From positions 673,657 to 737,656 of the forward strand of contig NW_020170411.1 of NCBI RefSeq assembly GCF_000524195.1: DNA of 64,000 nt, written 5' to 3'. The translations under genes were made by a program, and so were the position numbers. The notes under the pieces are model-generated. The model had not been told where the DNA came from. It saw nothing but the letters and a program-made list of their open reading frames with translations, and did not search any database. Shown piece by piece: positions 1-13,900 of the stretch (position 1 is the first letter of the stretch; each line of letters begins with the position of its first letter). The DNA is from Echinococcus granulosus. Taxonomy: Eukaryota; Platyhelminthes; Cestoda; Cyclophyllidea; Taeniidae.

Positions 1-3000
1 ATTTCTTTTCTAAGAAAGAAGACTTTTATTTTAATAGATCAATTCCCTCTTCTATGAAATGCACCCCATCCAGATTGAGCAATAAGGTGCCTTGCTAGTG
101 TTTCCCTTGACTCATTTTTTATTAAATGCCTACAACTTCACTGCTCTGGTCCCAGTTGAGCGGCCGAAACATAAGTTAAAGACACACCTCTTAATCGCCT
201 ACGGCATTTATTAATACCAGATTCATTGCCGCGATCATTGTTTTTCTTTGCTGATTTTTTCAGTCGTCGCTACAATTCCTCTTTCTGTGTTAAATAGATT
301 ATTTCAACACTACCAAGCCAGTTTTCCCAATCATGGTATTTAGAGCTGCTCCTTTTTCTTCTGTGCGATTTAAATACTGCCACGTGGGGTTTGGTGCTTC
401 AGCGCCAGGTGTCATCGGATGGAAATTTTAAGCAGCCTTCCCAAAGTAAATACTTAAACAAACGGCAACCAATGCAGAAGACATCCATTCACAATGTCGA
501 TTCAATTGAGTAGGGCAATGTTGTTTTAGTTATATGAAAAGCCAGACGCTAGTCCAAAAGTAATTCACCACTTACAATTGAAGTTCAATTCGCCGGCAAA
601 GCGGATATTCACTGTCAAGGCAGCGGTGACTGAGGTCTTAATTTTGTGGCAGTGACCCAGGTAGAAAGCTTGACGAGTTTGGCAGACAACAAAAGTGTGT
701 TAAATAAAATTCGAAAAAAATTTAATTAACTTTATTTTATGTAAGGACAAAGGGTACTTGAATTAACAGACGTGCTTTACTAATTCATTAGGCATGGGGG
801 TCCATGATGCTAGTGTAGGCGCAATGTTTTCCGTTTATTAGCACAGGTTGCCATACATACGTCACGAGGGCGTCTATCATTACTTCAGTTGTCTTGTTCC
901 AGAAATTATGTTGCTAAATATTTTCTACTTGTAAAAAGCTTGGAATAACGTAATTTGCAACCAGCACTGTTATCAAAGCATAAGATGTTTAAGACATCCA
1001 TTCCCGACACCTGATGAGCATCCGGTTTTTGATAAGTTTGACATTGTATAGAATGCTAGCATTAATTGAAGAGCTAAACCGACTATGTAACCAAGAACGC
1101 GAACTATCAAACAAGTCTGCCTGATCTCAGTTCTGCTAAAACTGGTCATTTAACAGGTTATGTACCTATTTCAAAGTGATTCAGAGTTCTAGCCTGGATT
1201 CCATAAAAACTTAATGCTCAATATCGGCTTAACGAATAATAGTCAAGGCTTTTCATGCTCTCTATGAAGGTTGAAAACTACAGCGATGTAGCTAGTTAAC
1301 TCAAGGAATCTTTCATTACAGTCCAGCAGAGATCTGCCTGCCCATTAAACTGCAGTTTAAATTTTGAATTACTGGTACATTTTGCCAAATAAATTTACTG
1401 TTCAAATTCACATGGCCGTCAACCAACCCCATTCGCAAAGAATATTAAGCAATCAGCAAATACTTCTCCATCCTCCACCGGTGCTACCTCCAGTCACACG
1501 TGACCGTATTGTGCTAAAAAAAGCCCTCCATTCAGCACGCTCTTGCGACTACTTGATCGACCCATACTCCACGCCTTTGTGCCTCGATAAGGTCTCACCA
1601 CAGATCTACAAACAGTCAGGTTTCCTACTCACACAATAGCGAGGGAACGGAATTGGTTCTTACTTAATAAATTTGCCCCTTTATTTAGGCGTGGGAAACT
1701 GAAGGCCATGCTTCATCAAAAGACAACTGACTTGAATACGGATTCATGGTCAGCAAAAAAAAAAACGAAAAATGGCGTAAAATCGCAGTGTTCTTATTCA
1801 CCGCTGCCGCTATTTCAACAGTCTAAGATAATCTTTTTAAACATGTAACATGGATTGACAAATTCAATTTTATAGGTAACAAGGCGAAAAGTGTCAACAA
1901 CAGACTAGCACAATTCCTCAAAACAATAAATATTGTTCAATGCTTTAGTCACTTCTGGGAATGTAAATTTTAATACCTCACTTGATCGGGTTTCAATTAT
2001 GTTGCTGTTTGAATAGGGATGCTTTAAATCGGACTGGGGATCTAAATTAAGAAGTTGGACAATTTTGATTCGATATACCAAAGACACTATATTTTGGTAA
2101 ATTGTACACCAGCAAACACCATTTTTAATATGTCTAGGGTCTAAAATACTAACTGCTGCCAATCTGACATGCAGCCTTCTCTCACTCATTAAGGGAGTCT
2201 TCGGTGGACGATCTACGCCGCTCTAATCGGGCTATAAAGTGGGTGATAGTTGCATCATCTGCAATTCTGTGATTCTACTTTTCGCATAAAATGGTAAATT
2301 GCAATTACCGTGTCAGGTTTCGGTGCATTGAGGCTACGTGGATTTTAATCAAGATGATGCATTCCCTTTTCACTCCTCAAGGAAAGCACATAGCATATTA
2401 ATAGAAAATGAATTTTTTTGTCCTCGCTTTATTTAAATAACATGTCATATGCGTCATGCCAGACCTCCCATAATGTTAACAGCACGGACTTTCCATTGCC
2501 GAAGTGGTTCACGAGCCGAGAGCCCATTGACAGACTCTGGGCTGAAACGCAGCATTTCTCCACTGCCTTACACCCGCTCGAAATCACCCTTCACTAGCAA
2601 TATCAAAATTTGATTACTTTCTTAATAAATTAAAAAAAATAACTCACAGTCAAATCTTCAAAGTTACGTCTAGCTTGATTCTTTTGCAAGTACATAGGGC
2701 CTGCTTTGTGCGGGGTCAATCCACAGTTTGCGCTCATAGGCTTCTATAATAAAGTGGGTGTTCTTGCCTGGAAATTGTTGCCGCATGCCGTACCCAAACT
2801 AAAATAGATCTGATGAGTTTTTTGCATGGGGTGTGTTTCTGCTACTAAAACCCATCTAGTTCAGTTGATCACTTTGGTAGTAAACAGTAAGCTCCTTTTG
2901 AAATCACAGACGACTAATTACTCAGAAAATTCAACAGTTAGACCAATGGCAGTCTGCTTTAGGAATTGGGATGACATCAAATTGTCTATAATTAGTTCCC

Positions 3001-4931
3001 ACACAACGCCAAATGCAGCTCCTTTTGTCTCCCTTCAATAACGGGGATTTTAAACATGACGCATGATCTCAGAAATCAGTTAGACAGGGCGGAATGTTGG
3101 CTTGACAGCGCAAAAATATCCCACTATCTCCAATCCTACACAAAGATGGCCTTGTACTACCCAAGACAAGTTTTGATATTGTGAAAAATTAACAACAGTT
3201 GGGACAGAAAATGGAGTTTGTAATGCAAATTCTTTCATCAATAGATTGAATGATGGGTAAGGAGATGAGCCTGGATTTCAGCAACAAACGACGAATGCCC
3301 CACTACGATCATTTGGATGGCTCAAAATCACAATGGCTAAAAGATGGGGAGTTAAACGGATAACATTTCCCTCACATTAGGGCAGTGAGCGGCATCATCT
3401 TAGCTCTGAGCTATCCAAACTGATTAATACTGTGACACAGGTCTTCAAGGTTTACTATCAGGACTAATAGTATTTCAAAAGCGACCATTTTAAGACGCTT
3501 CGTATAGTGTGCTCATTTTGATTTGACGCTTGGGGTTGAGGTTGTGGTTTACAAAAATTGGTGAAACAGGAGCAAGATCTGAATAGTATAGCAGTATGTA
3601 TTTAGAGTCGCTTATCTCGTCTTCAGTTCGAAGCACATTCCCCAAACACTCTCGGCACCTTAATTAACCTCTTAAATCCTTTCATGACTACGTGATCTTC
3701 CAATTTTCCTTTAAAATTAATAACCTCTTCGTGTCTCAGCAATTGGCGCCAATACAGGTTTATAATGTCACTCACGCCCCTCCATGAATGTTCATGCATA
3801 TCGAGCATATTGGGTACCAAATTGTTGAACTAACTAATGAATACACGCCGGAATAATTTTAAAGTGGTAAAGTGGCATATAGTAAGCCGGAATTGAACAA
3901 AAAAACAATGTCAAAACTCCGTTATTTTTCATTTATGAAATACACATTTGCTAAATCACATCCGAGGCACTTTAATGCACAAGATAATGTAGCCAAAATT
4001 TTACAGCGTTCGCCCCGCAAAGGCTCTCTAATCGTTCCTTCTAGAATCGAAAGGATTGTATCCCTACCTGGATAACTGGATCGCGATTCGTAGCATTGGT
4101 GGAGTATAAATACCCAAGTGGGTCATTCTGATGTCATGGTTAACAGTTTAGACGGCCAATAATCGCGTTACTCCCTATTCGCATCGTAAGTTCGTTCATA
4201 ATATTTGATTAGAAGCTGAACATAGCGCCATAACAACGTGATTCTACTGCAATATCCAGAGTCCAATAGTATACACACATACACTGAGATTGACATTTTG
4301 AGATAACTGTGATACGTCATTTTAGACTTTATGCAGAAAGTAGTCATTCACAAGACACATTATCACTTATGATGAGGAACTGAAGGGCTGTTGAGAGGTC
4401 AGGATAAAAGGCCAGATCACATTCAATTATGAAATTCATATATCGGCGCAAGAATTAGAGCTTGTGTGGTTAAAAGGTAGTGACCCTGAGATGCAAGAGC
4501 TTTGCACGTGGATGAGCGCGCAAACACTGACGCGCACAAAGCCGACTTGGGAGGGGAAAGGGCAGCAACACGCAAACACGGAGACACAAATTAGCGGAAC
4601 CAAGAGCGGTGGTAGTTGTGGTGGTGGTAATGGTAGCAGCGGAGGCGCACAGGAAGGCGAGAAGGAGATAACATTATCTGAACCTGAGAATGTGGAAGAT
4701 AAAGCAAAATACTATTGTAATAGGTGTGCGTGAGTGCGTGTTTTACGCGGTTACATTGGCGCTTAGGTGGACAGACGTATCGCTTGTTTGTGCTATGGCA
4801 CAATGCACTAGTTAGGAATAAGAACAGGAGCAAGAGGGGCATTGAGGGAAGACACTTTAAGAAAATACCAAGGGAAGTGATAGAGAAGGGGAGGGAAGTG
4901 ATGTAGGAAGAAGAGGAGAAGAGGGAGGCAA
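1..4931. other. Gene-free region downstream of the nuclear receptor
   Basis: No convincing exon was found on either strand. Open frames here are short, lack splice signals and match no family I recognise. The part nearest 4,931 should hold the 3' UTR of the minus-strand nuclear receptor; I saw no minus-strand AATAAA close to the stop codon. At about 4,605-4,640 there is a short GGT/GGC-rich stretch, which accounts for the glycine/serine-rich plus-strand frame there. Confidence 0.5.
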
Positions 4932-7900
4932 TCACAAGTCATTCCTGTTGGAATCGTTCCGAAAGAAGTGAGGTGGCTTATCGGCCCCGATGGCGAACAT
5001 CTCGACATAGAGCTCGGGAAAAACGAGGTGGGGGAACTGCAGGCGGACTTGACTCAACACTTCGTGATGTTCTACGTTCAACTGATTCAATATCGGCAAG
5101 AGTTGCGTAAATGCTGTCAAACGTTCGCTTGCTGCATCTGACTTGGATTCTAAAACGACAATTATTCCTTTACTTACTGAAAAAGTTAAAACTAAGATCA
5201 GCTATTTTTTTGTCCTACTTTAATTGAGACCACCATAACGAAGTAAATCAGGCACACAAGGGTTGCAAGCCAAGGTGACTAGGTATATACATATATCAAT
5301 GAAATTAAGCACCATTTTGGTACGACTTACTTTGATGTTCATGGTTCACCAGGGCCTGCATGGATAGGAGGAAGAGGTGTTCGCAGGAGGCCGGATCTTC
5401 CAGCTCGTTCTTGTCTAAAAAAGGAGAAGATGGCTGCTCAAAGCAAACGTGTTACCAATAGTCATACGATGCCAAATGTCGTCGTTGTTTTGCTCACCAA
5501 AAGTTGAGACTCGAGTAAATCACATGTAAATTTGGGTCTGGAAAACAGCGCTCCGACATCTTTATGAAAATTTATCACTGTTTAGATCCAAAACTAGACC
5601 AGTATCAAATTCTGCCATAAAAATAATAACAACTTATTCGGCCTGGATATCAGAAAATTGGTAAAATTTTACGCACCACTCCGAGTGCCCAGACAACAAA
5701 GGTTTACTTATTAGTTTGGCTTGAAAAAAATCTCTAGGAATAGAAATAATAATAGATGAGTTGTACAGCGAGAAAGACACCTTATTGGCAAGTATTTTGG
5801 GATGATTAAGGTATGCTCATCATAGTTTCAGGATTTCATCGTATTAGTAACGACAACCTCTTTCCCCCACTTCAATCGATGGTACAACAACTGGTATCAA
5901 CGGCCACGGAAGTTACTTCAAAAAACCAATTCATTACTTTCTACGTTTTATGCCAAACATCTTGAATTGTCTGCTCCTTTAAAAATAACGACTTTTTAAC
6001 TAAACACCGACCATATTCCTCGATAATGCTTTTCTACGTGACGCTTTTACCACGGTGCACCGGGCACCTAACTACGTGAGTGATTCAATGCGTCAATACT
6101 GATGTGCCAGATTCGTTTCACGGACCTGTTCAGATGACAATCATAGGTGATTTCGAGTCTCATAAGTACACATGGATCTAATCAATCCTTGAATATGAAA
6201 AATGTAGTGTCACAGTATCAAGAAAAGTTGAGTTGAATGACAGCGGTTCCCAGTTGGGGACTGTTACACTTAAATATTTCACTCTAACAAGCGAGTAAAT
6301 GATTAAGTGAGAGGCTAACTTACGTCTTAAAAGTTCCTGTATACATATAATGGTGCTCTCTATGTCGTCCAACTTCAAGCGTCGAAGAACCTTCCCCGAC
6401 TGGACGAGGTGGGAGATTATTTTTGCGAGGGGAGGAAAGCGCTGAATTATGATTTCTTTCTCACGCTCCCTAAAACGAAACCGGTATTCATATTCTCCTG
6501 GTTAATCAAACATAGATATGGGTAGATAATGGAACCGTAAGAAAAGAAATACTTTAGTTTTGTTATGAATATATATTATTGACCTCAGGAGGGGAAAGAC
6601 AGAAAATACCAATATAGGATGGGAAAGTGAGCAACAACGACTTAAGCATGTTCCTCCACGAGTAATTACGGAGGGTGTGCAATTTGGAGAGCAGCCACTA
6701 CGTCCATATGCCTGAGCATGAACGTATGTGGTTGCATAAAAATATAGCAAATAAAAGGAAAATACTGATGTAACAAAGCCAAGATAAAAGCAGAGGGATA
6801 AGGAAGTTGTCCTTAGAAATACTTTTTCCCCACTTTATTGAGACAATGTGGGATCATTCCAGTGTTCATTGCAAGATCAACGAGACAAATAGAGCAACAG
6901 GCTGCACAGAACTCGATGACATAAAACACATCACCTAAATAATCACACAACTCGAAAAAGTAGCAGCAACCAACCTGATTTTAGCATATCATACAATTTC
7001 ACTTCTTCACATGATAACCTTATAGGTACGCAAGGATAACTTTTTTAACGTTTCCCAAAGCCAAACGTCGATTTTGGGAATCAAAATGCTAACTAGAGCA
7101 GTAAAAAGTGACCTGTGGAGGCGCACTTTGATTGAAGGATAAAAGGGTCGTAGACAATGCCGTAATTTTAATACAGGGATCAAAATAGGGCAGTGGTAGC
7201 AGAAAGTGGTACAAGGTGCCCGATGAAGAACAACACAAGGATCGCCTGGTAATTTTAACTCCTTTCCTTTTGTTGAATTCAGGGATACGGCAAAGGTCGT
7301 AGAAGAAGACGAGATGACCAACCTACCAAATGAAATTTTATAGCACGCCCACATGCCTGGCACATTTGCATCGCTTGCTTGTTAGTCTACACTCCGCGTT
7401 GCTCTTATTCACCGTCCCTTTGTTCTAGCCCTTTTCCCTTCTCACTAGCAGGAAAGTATTACACCCATTCTGCCACGACAATTTCTCCCGTCATGATAGG
7501 ATAGCCCTCAACCATATGACACGTGGCGTAATTTGGTTTACCCTGATGACCCAAGTCTTCGTGGATATATCCGCTGTTTTTTAACCGGAACAAAGCACGG
7601 CCACTCATTTAAAGGTGATCCTTTGGGAAAAGAAGAGGACAAGGCAGCAGTTTGCAGTGTTCGTTGCTTGCCGCCCACTGCCCGACTGGCATTGCGCAGC
7701 AGTCGGCGTGCAGTGAGTGGCCTACGGGGAGAGCGAGAGAGCGAAGCAGTGACACTGGCACGCGAATCACCAAAGAATGGTCTTGGCTGATGTCCAATAA
7801 TCCGGCCAAGGTGGATGACACACCGTACGTACACACTCAGGCACGCAGCGCCCGAACTGCGTTACATAGCACTGGACAGACGTACACGCGCACACACGCA

Positions 7901-10900
7901 CCATGCCTCTAATGGAGGAGGAAAGCGAGGAGGCAAAAAATATGTCGACGCTCATGTGACGACTTTGGGGCAAGTGTTCATGACTGCGAGGAAGGCGGTT
8001 GGTGGAAGCTCGGATTGGGGTGCAGTCACGTCATCGATGAGTAAGCAGGACATGAACGATTATGAACGTACGGGAAATCAAAGTAGTTGTAGGAGAGACT
8101 GCTGTTGTTCTGAAAGTCTCTGCTTAGTTCTATCAGCATAATGGGATACATGGCAGCGCGAATCAACTGCCTTCTGTCGTTGATGCCCAGCCGATTGAAG
8201 CCTGCAAAAGGAGAGGAGAGAAAATGTACAGGGTATATCTAGTTTTCATCCAGTAACTTTGGTCACAAAAACAACAACCAGGATTCAAGGTTACACAGGC
8301 TGTATTTCCGAACAGTCTCCTTAAGGGACCTTGAGAGTAGCTTTTCGTGTTTACGCAACCGACGAGACGTTATTGGCCAGTTGGACAGTACTGGAGCAAA
8401 GGATTTGATGATAGTGTACGGGCACTAAGGTATCATTTAGGGCGCGCAATCGACTTAATGAGTGAATAAGAAGGCGCTAATTAGCGCAATAAAATGTAGA
8501 CAATCCACATAAGGCGGGAATATAAGCGTCTGGAACAGTTACTTGCGTTTCAAATTTAAAGATGGAAATGGGTAACGCAGCAATCCCAAACGCTGTTTAA
8601 CCCAACTCTACCACTTTAAAAATCGTTTTATCGTAATTGAAGGAATTCCAGCACACAGTAGGCTCGTATGCTTAAAAGCCCCTATCGAGTAAACCATTAT
8701 AAAACGTGTACTAAACATGCTGCGGATAGCTCAACAGGGCCATTGAATTGTATGCTATCTCAACGTTATTTACTCTTAAAAAAAGCAACTAAACGCCAAA
8801 ATTCCACCATAATGAGATGAAGACACCTCCTAACATGAGATGATGGCCAAATCTGCCTAAAAAGAGTCGGTCGCCTAATTTGGGTGGTACATGAGGGTTT
8901 ATGAAAAACGCAGCTTGAATTGCAATCGAAATAGCTGAATTCGTTAGAATAAACAAAAACGGGTTAAAGCGACCAGGCACAAGCCCTCTAAAGATTGGAT
9001 TTCACGGTGTGTGTATGTGCATCATCGTGTATGACTGGGTGACATGCACCAGATATCAACTCTAACTAAAAAACGCAGGTAAAGCTAAATGGTGATAGTG
9101 ACGATTTTCAAATCAACCCACTTCAATATGCTCGGTGGAGGCGCGAAAAGAGGAATTTACTCAAATTTGACTGAAAATTGAATTGCCTGTACTTCTGAAA
9201 AGGAAAATGAAATAAATTCATGCAACTGGTGGTCGCAGCACGTTTCGGTCGGTAAATAGACTGCTCGCCACTCGACTGGTCAAGCGTACTGGTTAAAACG
9301 AACTCTCAAGAGATACAGAGAGGAAATTTCATAACGGGCATAAAACTTAGATGTGAAAATGTGGTAAGTTATTTATTACCAAACATGATGAATTGTGTGC
9401 TTCCCAGTGTCCCATTAAATTCCGGCATGATGTGTTACTCGGGTAAAATTAGGTATCTCCATGAAGGAGAGCGTGCTACGGTTTGGTAAGAAATCACAGG
9501 AAGTTCAAGTTAGGCAGTGGTTCCACGACAGACCAACGGAAGACCTGCATAGAACACGCCTGGACTTATAAGCAACCGATTAAGCATATAATTTGGGGTA
9601 GCGCTTTGTCGGATTTTCACACAGGCACGTTTGCACACACAAAATCACGTGATTGATAAATGGACTAACGACTCACCCGCGATAAGCTTCGAGAAATCGA
9701 CGACCATTCTAGTGTGTGAAACGAACTGCCGCATCATCTGCGACCAGACACGTTCAATGGTGTCCAAGTTGGTGAATCTGGGCTGCGGATCAGTCCTGAT
9801 CCGTTTTAACCGCTGCAAAATAACTCAAGCCGCCACTATCTAGAGTGATTGTAAACTGCTGGATCATCTAATCAATTATCCATCTTTGCATTACTTGCAT
9901 AATCTTATTTGTAAGTTGTGTGCTGTACGATTTTAACGCCTAAGGATTACTTCACACTCAAAACTATAACAATAGCAAGACTTAAATAAGGCGGTGACCT
10001 TGCATTTTAAAACAGGGCACTTCTGGCCCCTACTAAACATTCACAGGCTCCTTTCAATTAATAAAGCAAAGCCAATGTGATATCAAAAGGGTTGTCTGAC
10101 CTCTAAAAGCACCTAACGTCTGCCTACCCACACACAGACAAGTAGAGCATGATTTGCTATTTAACCTGAGACTCCCATTCACTGAGTGTGCGTAAATGAG
10201 ACACTGGAGGTTTAAGAACTTAAACTGACCCTTTCTAGAATGTTATCACCCAAAATGGAGACTGAGAATTAACTTACCATGCGTTCAGATCGCAGAAAAT
10301 CAGTGGCTCGCTCGATTCCCTGAGTAAATTCCGCAAGAGTCACAAAGACGTTCGTCTGTTAAGATAGAAAATCGTAACAATAGGAGACAATCCCCATTTC
10401 CACTTACATGATGGGAGACGCTACATGTCCCCTAAGCATATCGCTACTAAATAATTCTATTATACGATTGGTCACTAGCTACAAGTAGTCTAGGCCATAT
10501 AACCTCGACGAAGCGAGTAGTGCTGAGCGAAGAAGAACCGAAACCACAAATAAGTTTAGGTTATGTAGGAATCGACATTCACTAATGAGAAAGGTAGAAA
10601 AAAGCCCCTCTATTGTAGTTTTAAATTATGCGCTTATAATCAACTTTGCATCGAAGCCGGTATCGAAATAATTTGCGAAGGAGAGAAAGGACTGACTCGA
10701 ATGCTTTCCTCCAGAGATGAGGCGGCCTCAGAACCCTCTCGAACAACATCATCATGGAAAGACTGGTTCTCCGTTTTATTGTGTTGCTTAGCCTTTGTCT
10801 CTGGAGGCCCGAGACACGAGTGCACCACCATGTCAACAGGTTGAAGAGCCGTCGGAAGGGTCGGTGGTGGTGCAGGTGACTGGTGGGGATGGAACCTTGA

Positions 10901-13900
10901 GGAGGAGGAGGAAGAGCAGCACGAGAGTTGGGGTGGAGAGGGCACTGCTGTTTGGGTGTGTTCGGACTTGAACACAGGCCCATTAGACGGACTGCCCCAA
11001 AGGAGACTTGCTGCCGCTGCTGCCACCATTGTGGGATGGTGCTTTGCCAACTGACTTAAAAACTCCGCTGTCGGAGTGGGTTGAGGGTGATGGAGCTGAG
11101 AAGAACAACTTCCGCTAGCGAATTGGGGATTCCTATAAATGAAAGCAAGGTTTTAGATCGAGCTGATCGGCGCGTTACTTGTTGATCGTGTTTTTGGTAA
11201 AGATTAGATGACTCACAAAAGGAAATGGTTAGCGAGTGAACTTGCAACAGTTACAGAAGCAAGTTGTTGGCAGAAACTGCTGTCCACCATGTCTGTCCCA
11301 GCATCGTGTTCTTGAGTATCCTCAACCTTAGGTCTCTTAAGAGAGGAGATAGATGAAATGATGGGCGAAGTCTGTTGAGCATCCAGAGGGTTCTGAAAGG
11401 CTGCGCTGGAAGACGAGACACCAGAGGAAGCGCTGAGAGTGGACGCTCGACTCCTGGTTCCCTCGCTGTCAGTAGCGTTACCCAAGTCGGCTGTCAATGG
11501 GACCGCCCCCACTACTGAGGCAATGGCGGTGGGCATAGGTACCACCGTCGCATCAACCGTCTCAAAAGTGTTGAGAGATCGCTTGGGAGCACCAGCAGCT
11601 GTTTGCAGAAGCGCGGTCTGACGCTGCCCCGGAGAGAGTGGCACGGAGTCGTCAACATGGTTGGTGTGAGTCGATGGACCCTTTGATGCTGATGAATCAT
11701 CCGGGGACGGAAGTCCACCATTTTGCTCTCGCCGGGAGATCTCTCGCACGCAGTAGTACTTTATGGCATTAGGCTGTCGACCGACGCGACTTCCTTTAAG
11801 ACAAAATATAAGGCTGGTGGGTTTACAATTCAACTGTAAATATTTAATCGTCATGGAATCCGTTGACATTCACCCATCTATGAGGTAAGGGGAGAGGGAA
11901 GTTCTCGACGAGTTAGGTAAGATGAAAAAGTTTGAAGCAGAGCCAACAAAACTCAAATAACAATAACGAGTTTAATTTTAAAAGAAGGTCCTTCGGAGGG
12001 TTTGTGGGTATGTGAAATATACCACCTTGGGCAGTATAAACAAACCAGTGAAGTTTGGCGGTCGTTTTTTGGGGATGGCGAGCTTATAACTATAAAAGTT
12101 AAGGATTTAGCCAATGAATTCCTGTTTTGTTTGTTGTACGCCAAGAATTTTTCTCCATCAGAACTGAGGTGGCATGCGAGAAATCAAAAGAATAAATGGA
12201 TTCACAAACTCCAGCAAAAAGGCATGCCTTAGTTCGTTTTATTTTGTCTGCTACGTAGAAAAAGTGCTTGGCCTGACAAAACCCTTGTTGATAACAGCAG
12301 GTAGCTCCTAGGGAATGCAGACTTGCTTGGGTAACGCGCGAATTTCAACAAACTGGAGCTACGGAGTCGTCAAAATGCGGGTTAAGGTCGGATGTGAAGT
12401 GTTTTTCCATCTTTCCAGGTATTGCCATAATAAAGTAGATAACTTTATTTACTGTAGGCCACACTACAAGTCTTCTGATGATTTCATTCATGCGAATAAT
12501 GAATAAGTGATATTAAAGATCTCATGGAAGCAATCCCTCCATGAAATGAACGTCGTCAAACAATGAATTCGCGTTCACCTTGAATGCCGAACACGGCGAT
12601 GCGCAGAGGATGATAAATTAGCTCCCCCACGATACTCAATATGAAGCAATTCAGTGCTTCCATAGTTGGTAATTGAAATATTGCATCTGAAATTTGGTGT
12701 GAATATGGTTGACTAGATGGGAGATAGGCAGTAATAGGATAATAAAACGCTTGTTGACGTTTACCTTATTTTCAATTGTGGTCTTAATTTCCCATTTTGC
12801 GTTTGAAAAAAAACCAGGCACAAGTACGCCACCCACTGGATAAAACGATAGTAATACTATTTGAACTCATTTGTGTAGTCTGTTTACCATGGACGTCAAC
12901 AAAATCTCACATGAGATGAAAGAAGCGCCGCCATAGGCAAAGGAGGTAAGGCCAATGCTTCTTTTCAAGCCAAAGGAGGAGCCAGTAGTTTATTTGCTTT
13001 TGTACGACTGTGTTGATGATGTGCACAAAAGTAGAAGCAGCAGAACAATATCGCCCTCTGGAAGAGAGCAAGAAATATAAATTAATGTGTTGACACACAC
13101 AGCAAGTTATGTACACAAAGCGCAGGCTCTCGACGCGGCGATACACCTTGACAACGGTTGAAAGTGCACAATCACTAAGGTACACATTCCAAAAAAATGA
13201 GAACAAAAGGAAACCTTTGTCAACCATGTATGTACCCCATCATTCACCCGCTCACTTCCCAGTCAAACGCAAGTTAGTAACACCCTGAAACAACGTCTAC
13301 ATTACCTGAATCTTCCTCAAGAAAGATCTGACTGCTTTCAGTTTAATAAAAAATAATCCAAATCACCCACCATGATCTTGAGAACCAACTGTGCGTTCGG
13401 CAATTGTACATAAATGAATGCAGTTTCCCACACGTCTGCCTCCACAATTCCATTCAATGGACCTCGAAGTGTCGATAAATTAGGTGCTGTCTCAAACAAG
13501 GCCTTCAATGCAATACCGAGGTTTTTTTTAACGATTCCATTTTAAGGACTACGCACGTAAAATGTGAAAGTTATTGCGGATCACAATTCATCTTCCAGAC
13601 TGAAAAACCAATGAATCCATTCCATAGAAAGCCTCACTTTACCAGCGCTTAAAAAGCATCATACAAACGATCCCAGAGGTGGATGCGGTGACTGAGAGTC
13701 AACTTAGGAACAAAAGTAATGCGCCTTCCCATAAATCCCCTGTAATGCTGCCTAAGGATGCAAAACTGTCAACCACATCAAAGAGACGGAAGCTGTAGGG
13801 AAGAGTCGAGGCGTCCCCTTGTCAGAAAACTGGATCGACGTGAACACAACACACCACCACCTCGATGTCTGGTATAACTACCAGCATTAATGCTAAACAG

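Noticed and set aside
4591..4935. 114-codon minus-strand frame and the overlapping plus-strand frame at 4464-4733
   Set aside because: They lie at and beyond the nuclear receptor stop codon, in its 3' UTR, and owe their length to GGT/CCA-rich sequence.
7533..8141. Several overlapping frames on both strands
   Set aside because: They occupy a GC-rich intron of the nuclear receptor, and the only true exon there is 8201-8072 on the minus strand.
11439..11621. Plus-strand frame
   Set aside because: Antisense shadow of the Ser/Pro-rich hinge exon of the nuclear receptor.
13367..13545. Coding-looking minus-strand frame (contains VEADVWETAFIYVQLPNAQL) between nuclear receptor exons 4 and 5
   Set aside because: Exon 4 joins exon 5 perfectly in phase 1 and rebuilds the receptor sequence, and this frame has no acceptor compatible with it. 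It may be chance or an unrelated small exon.
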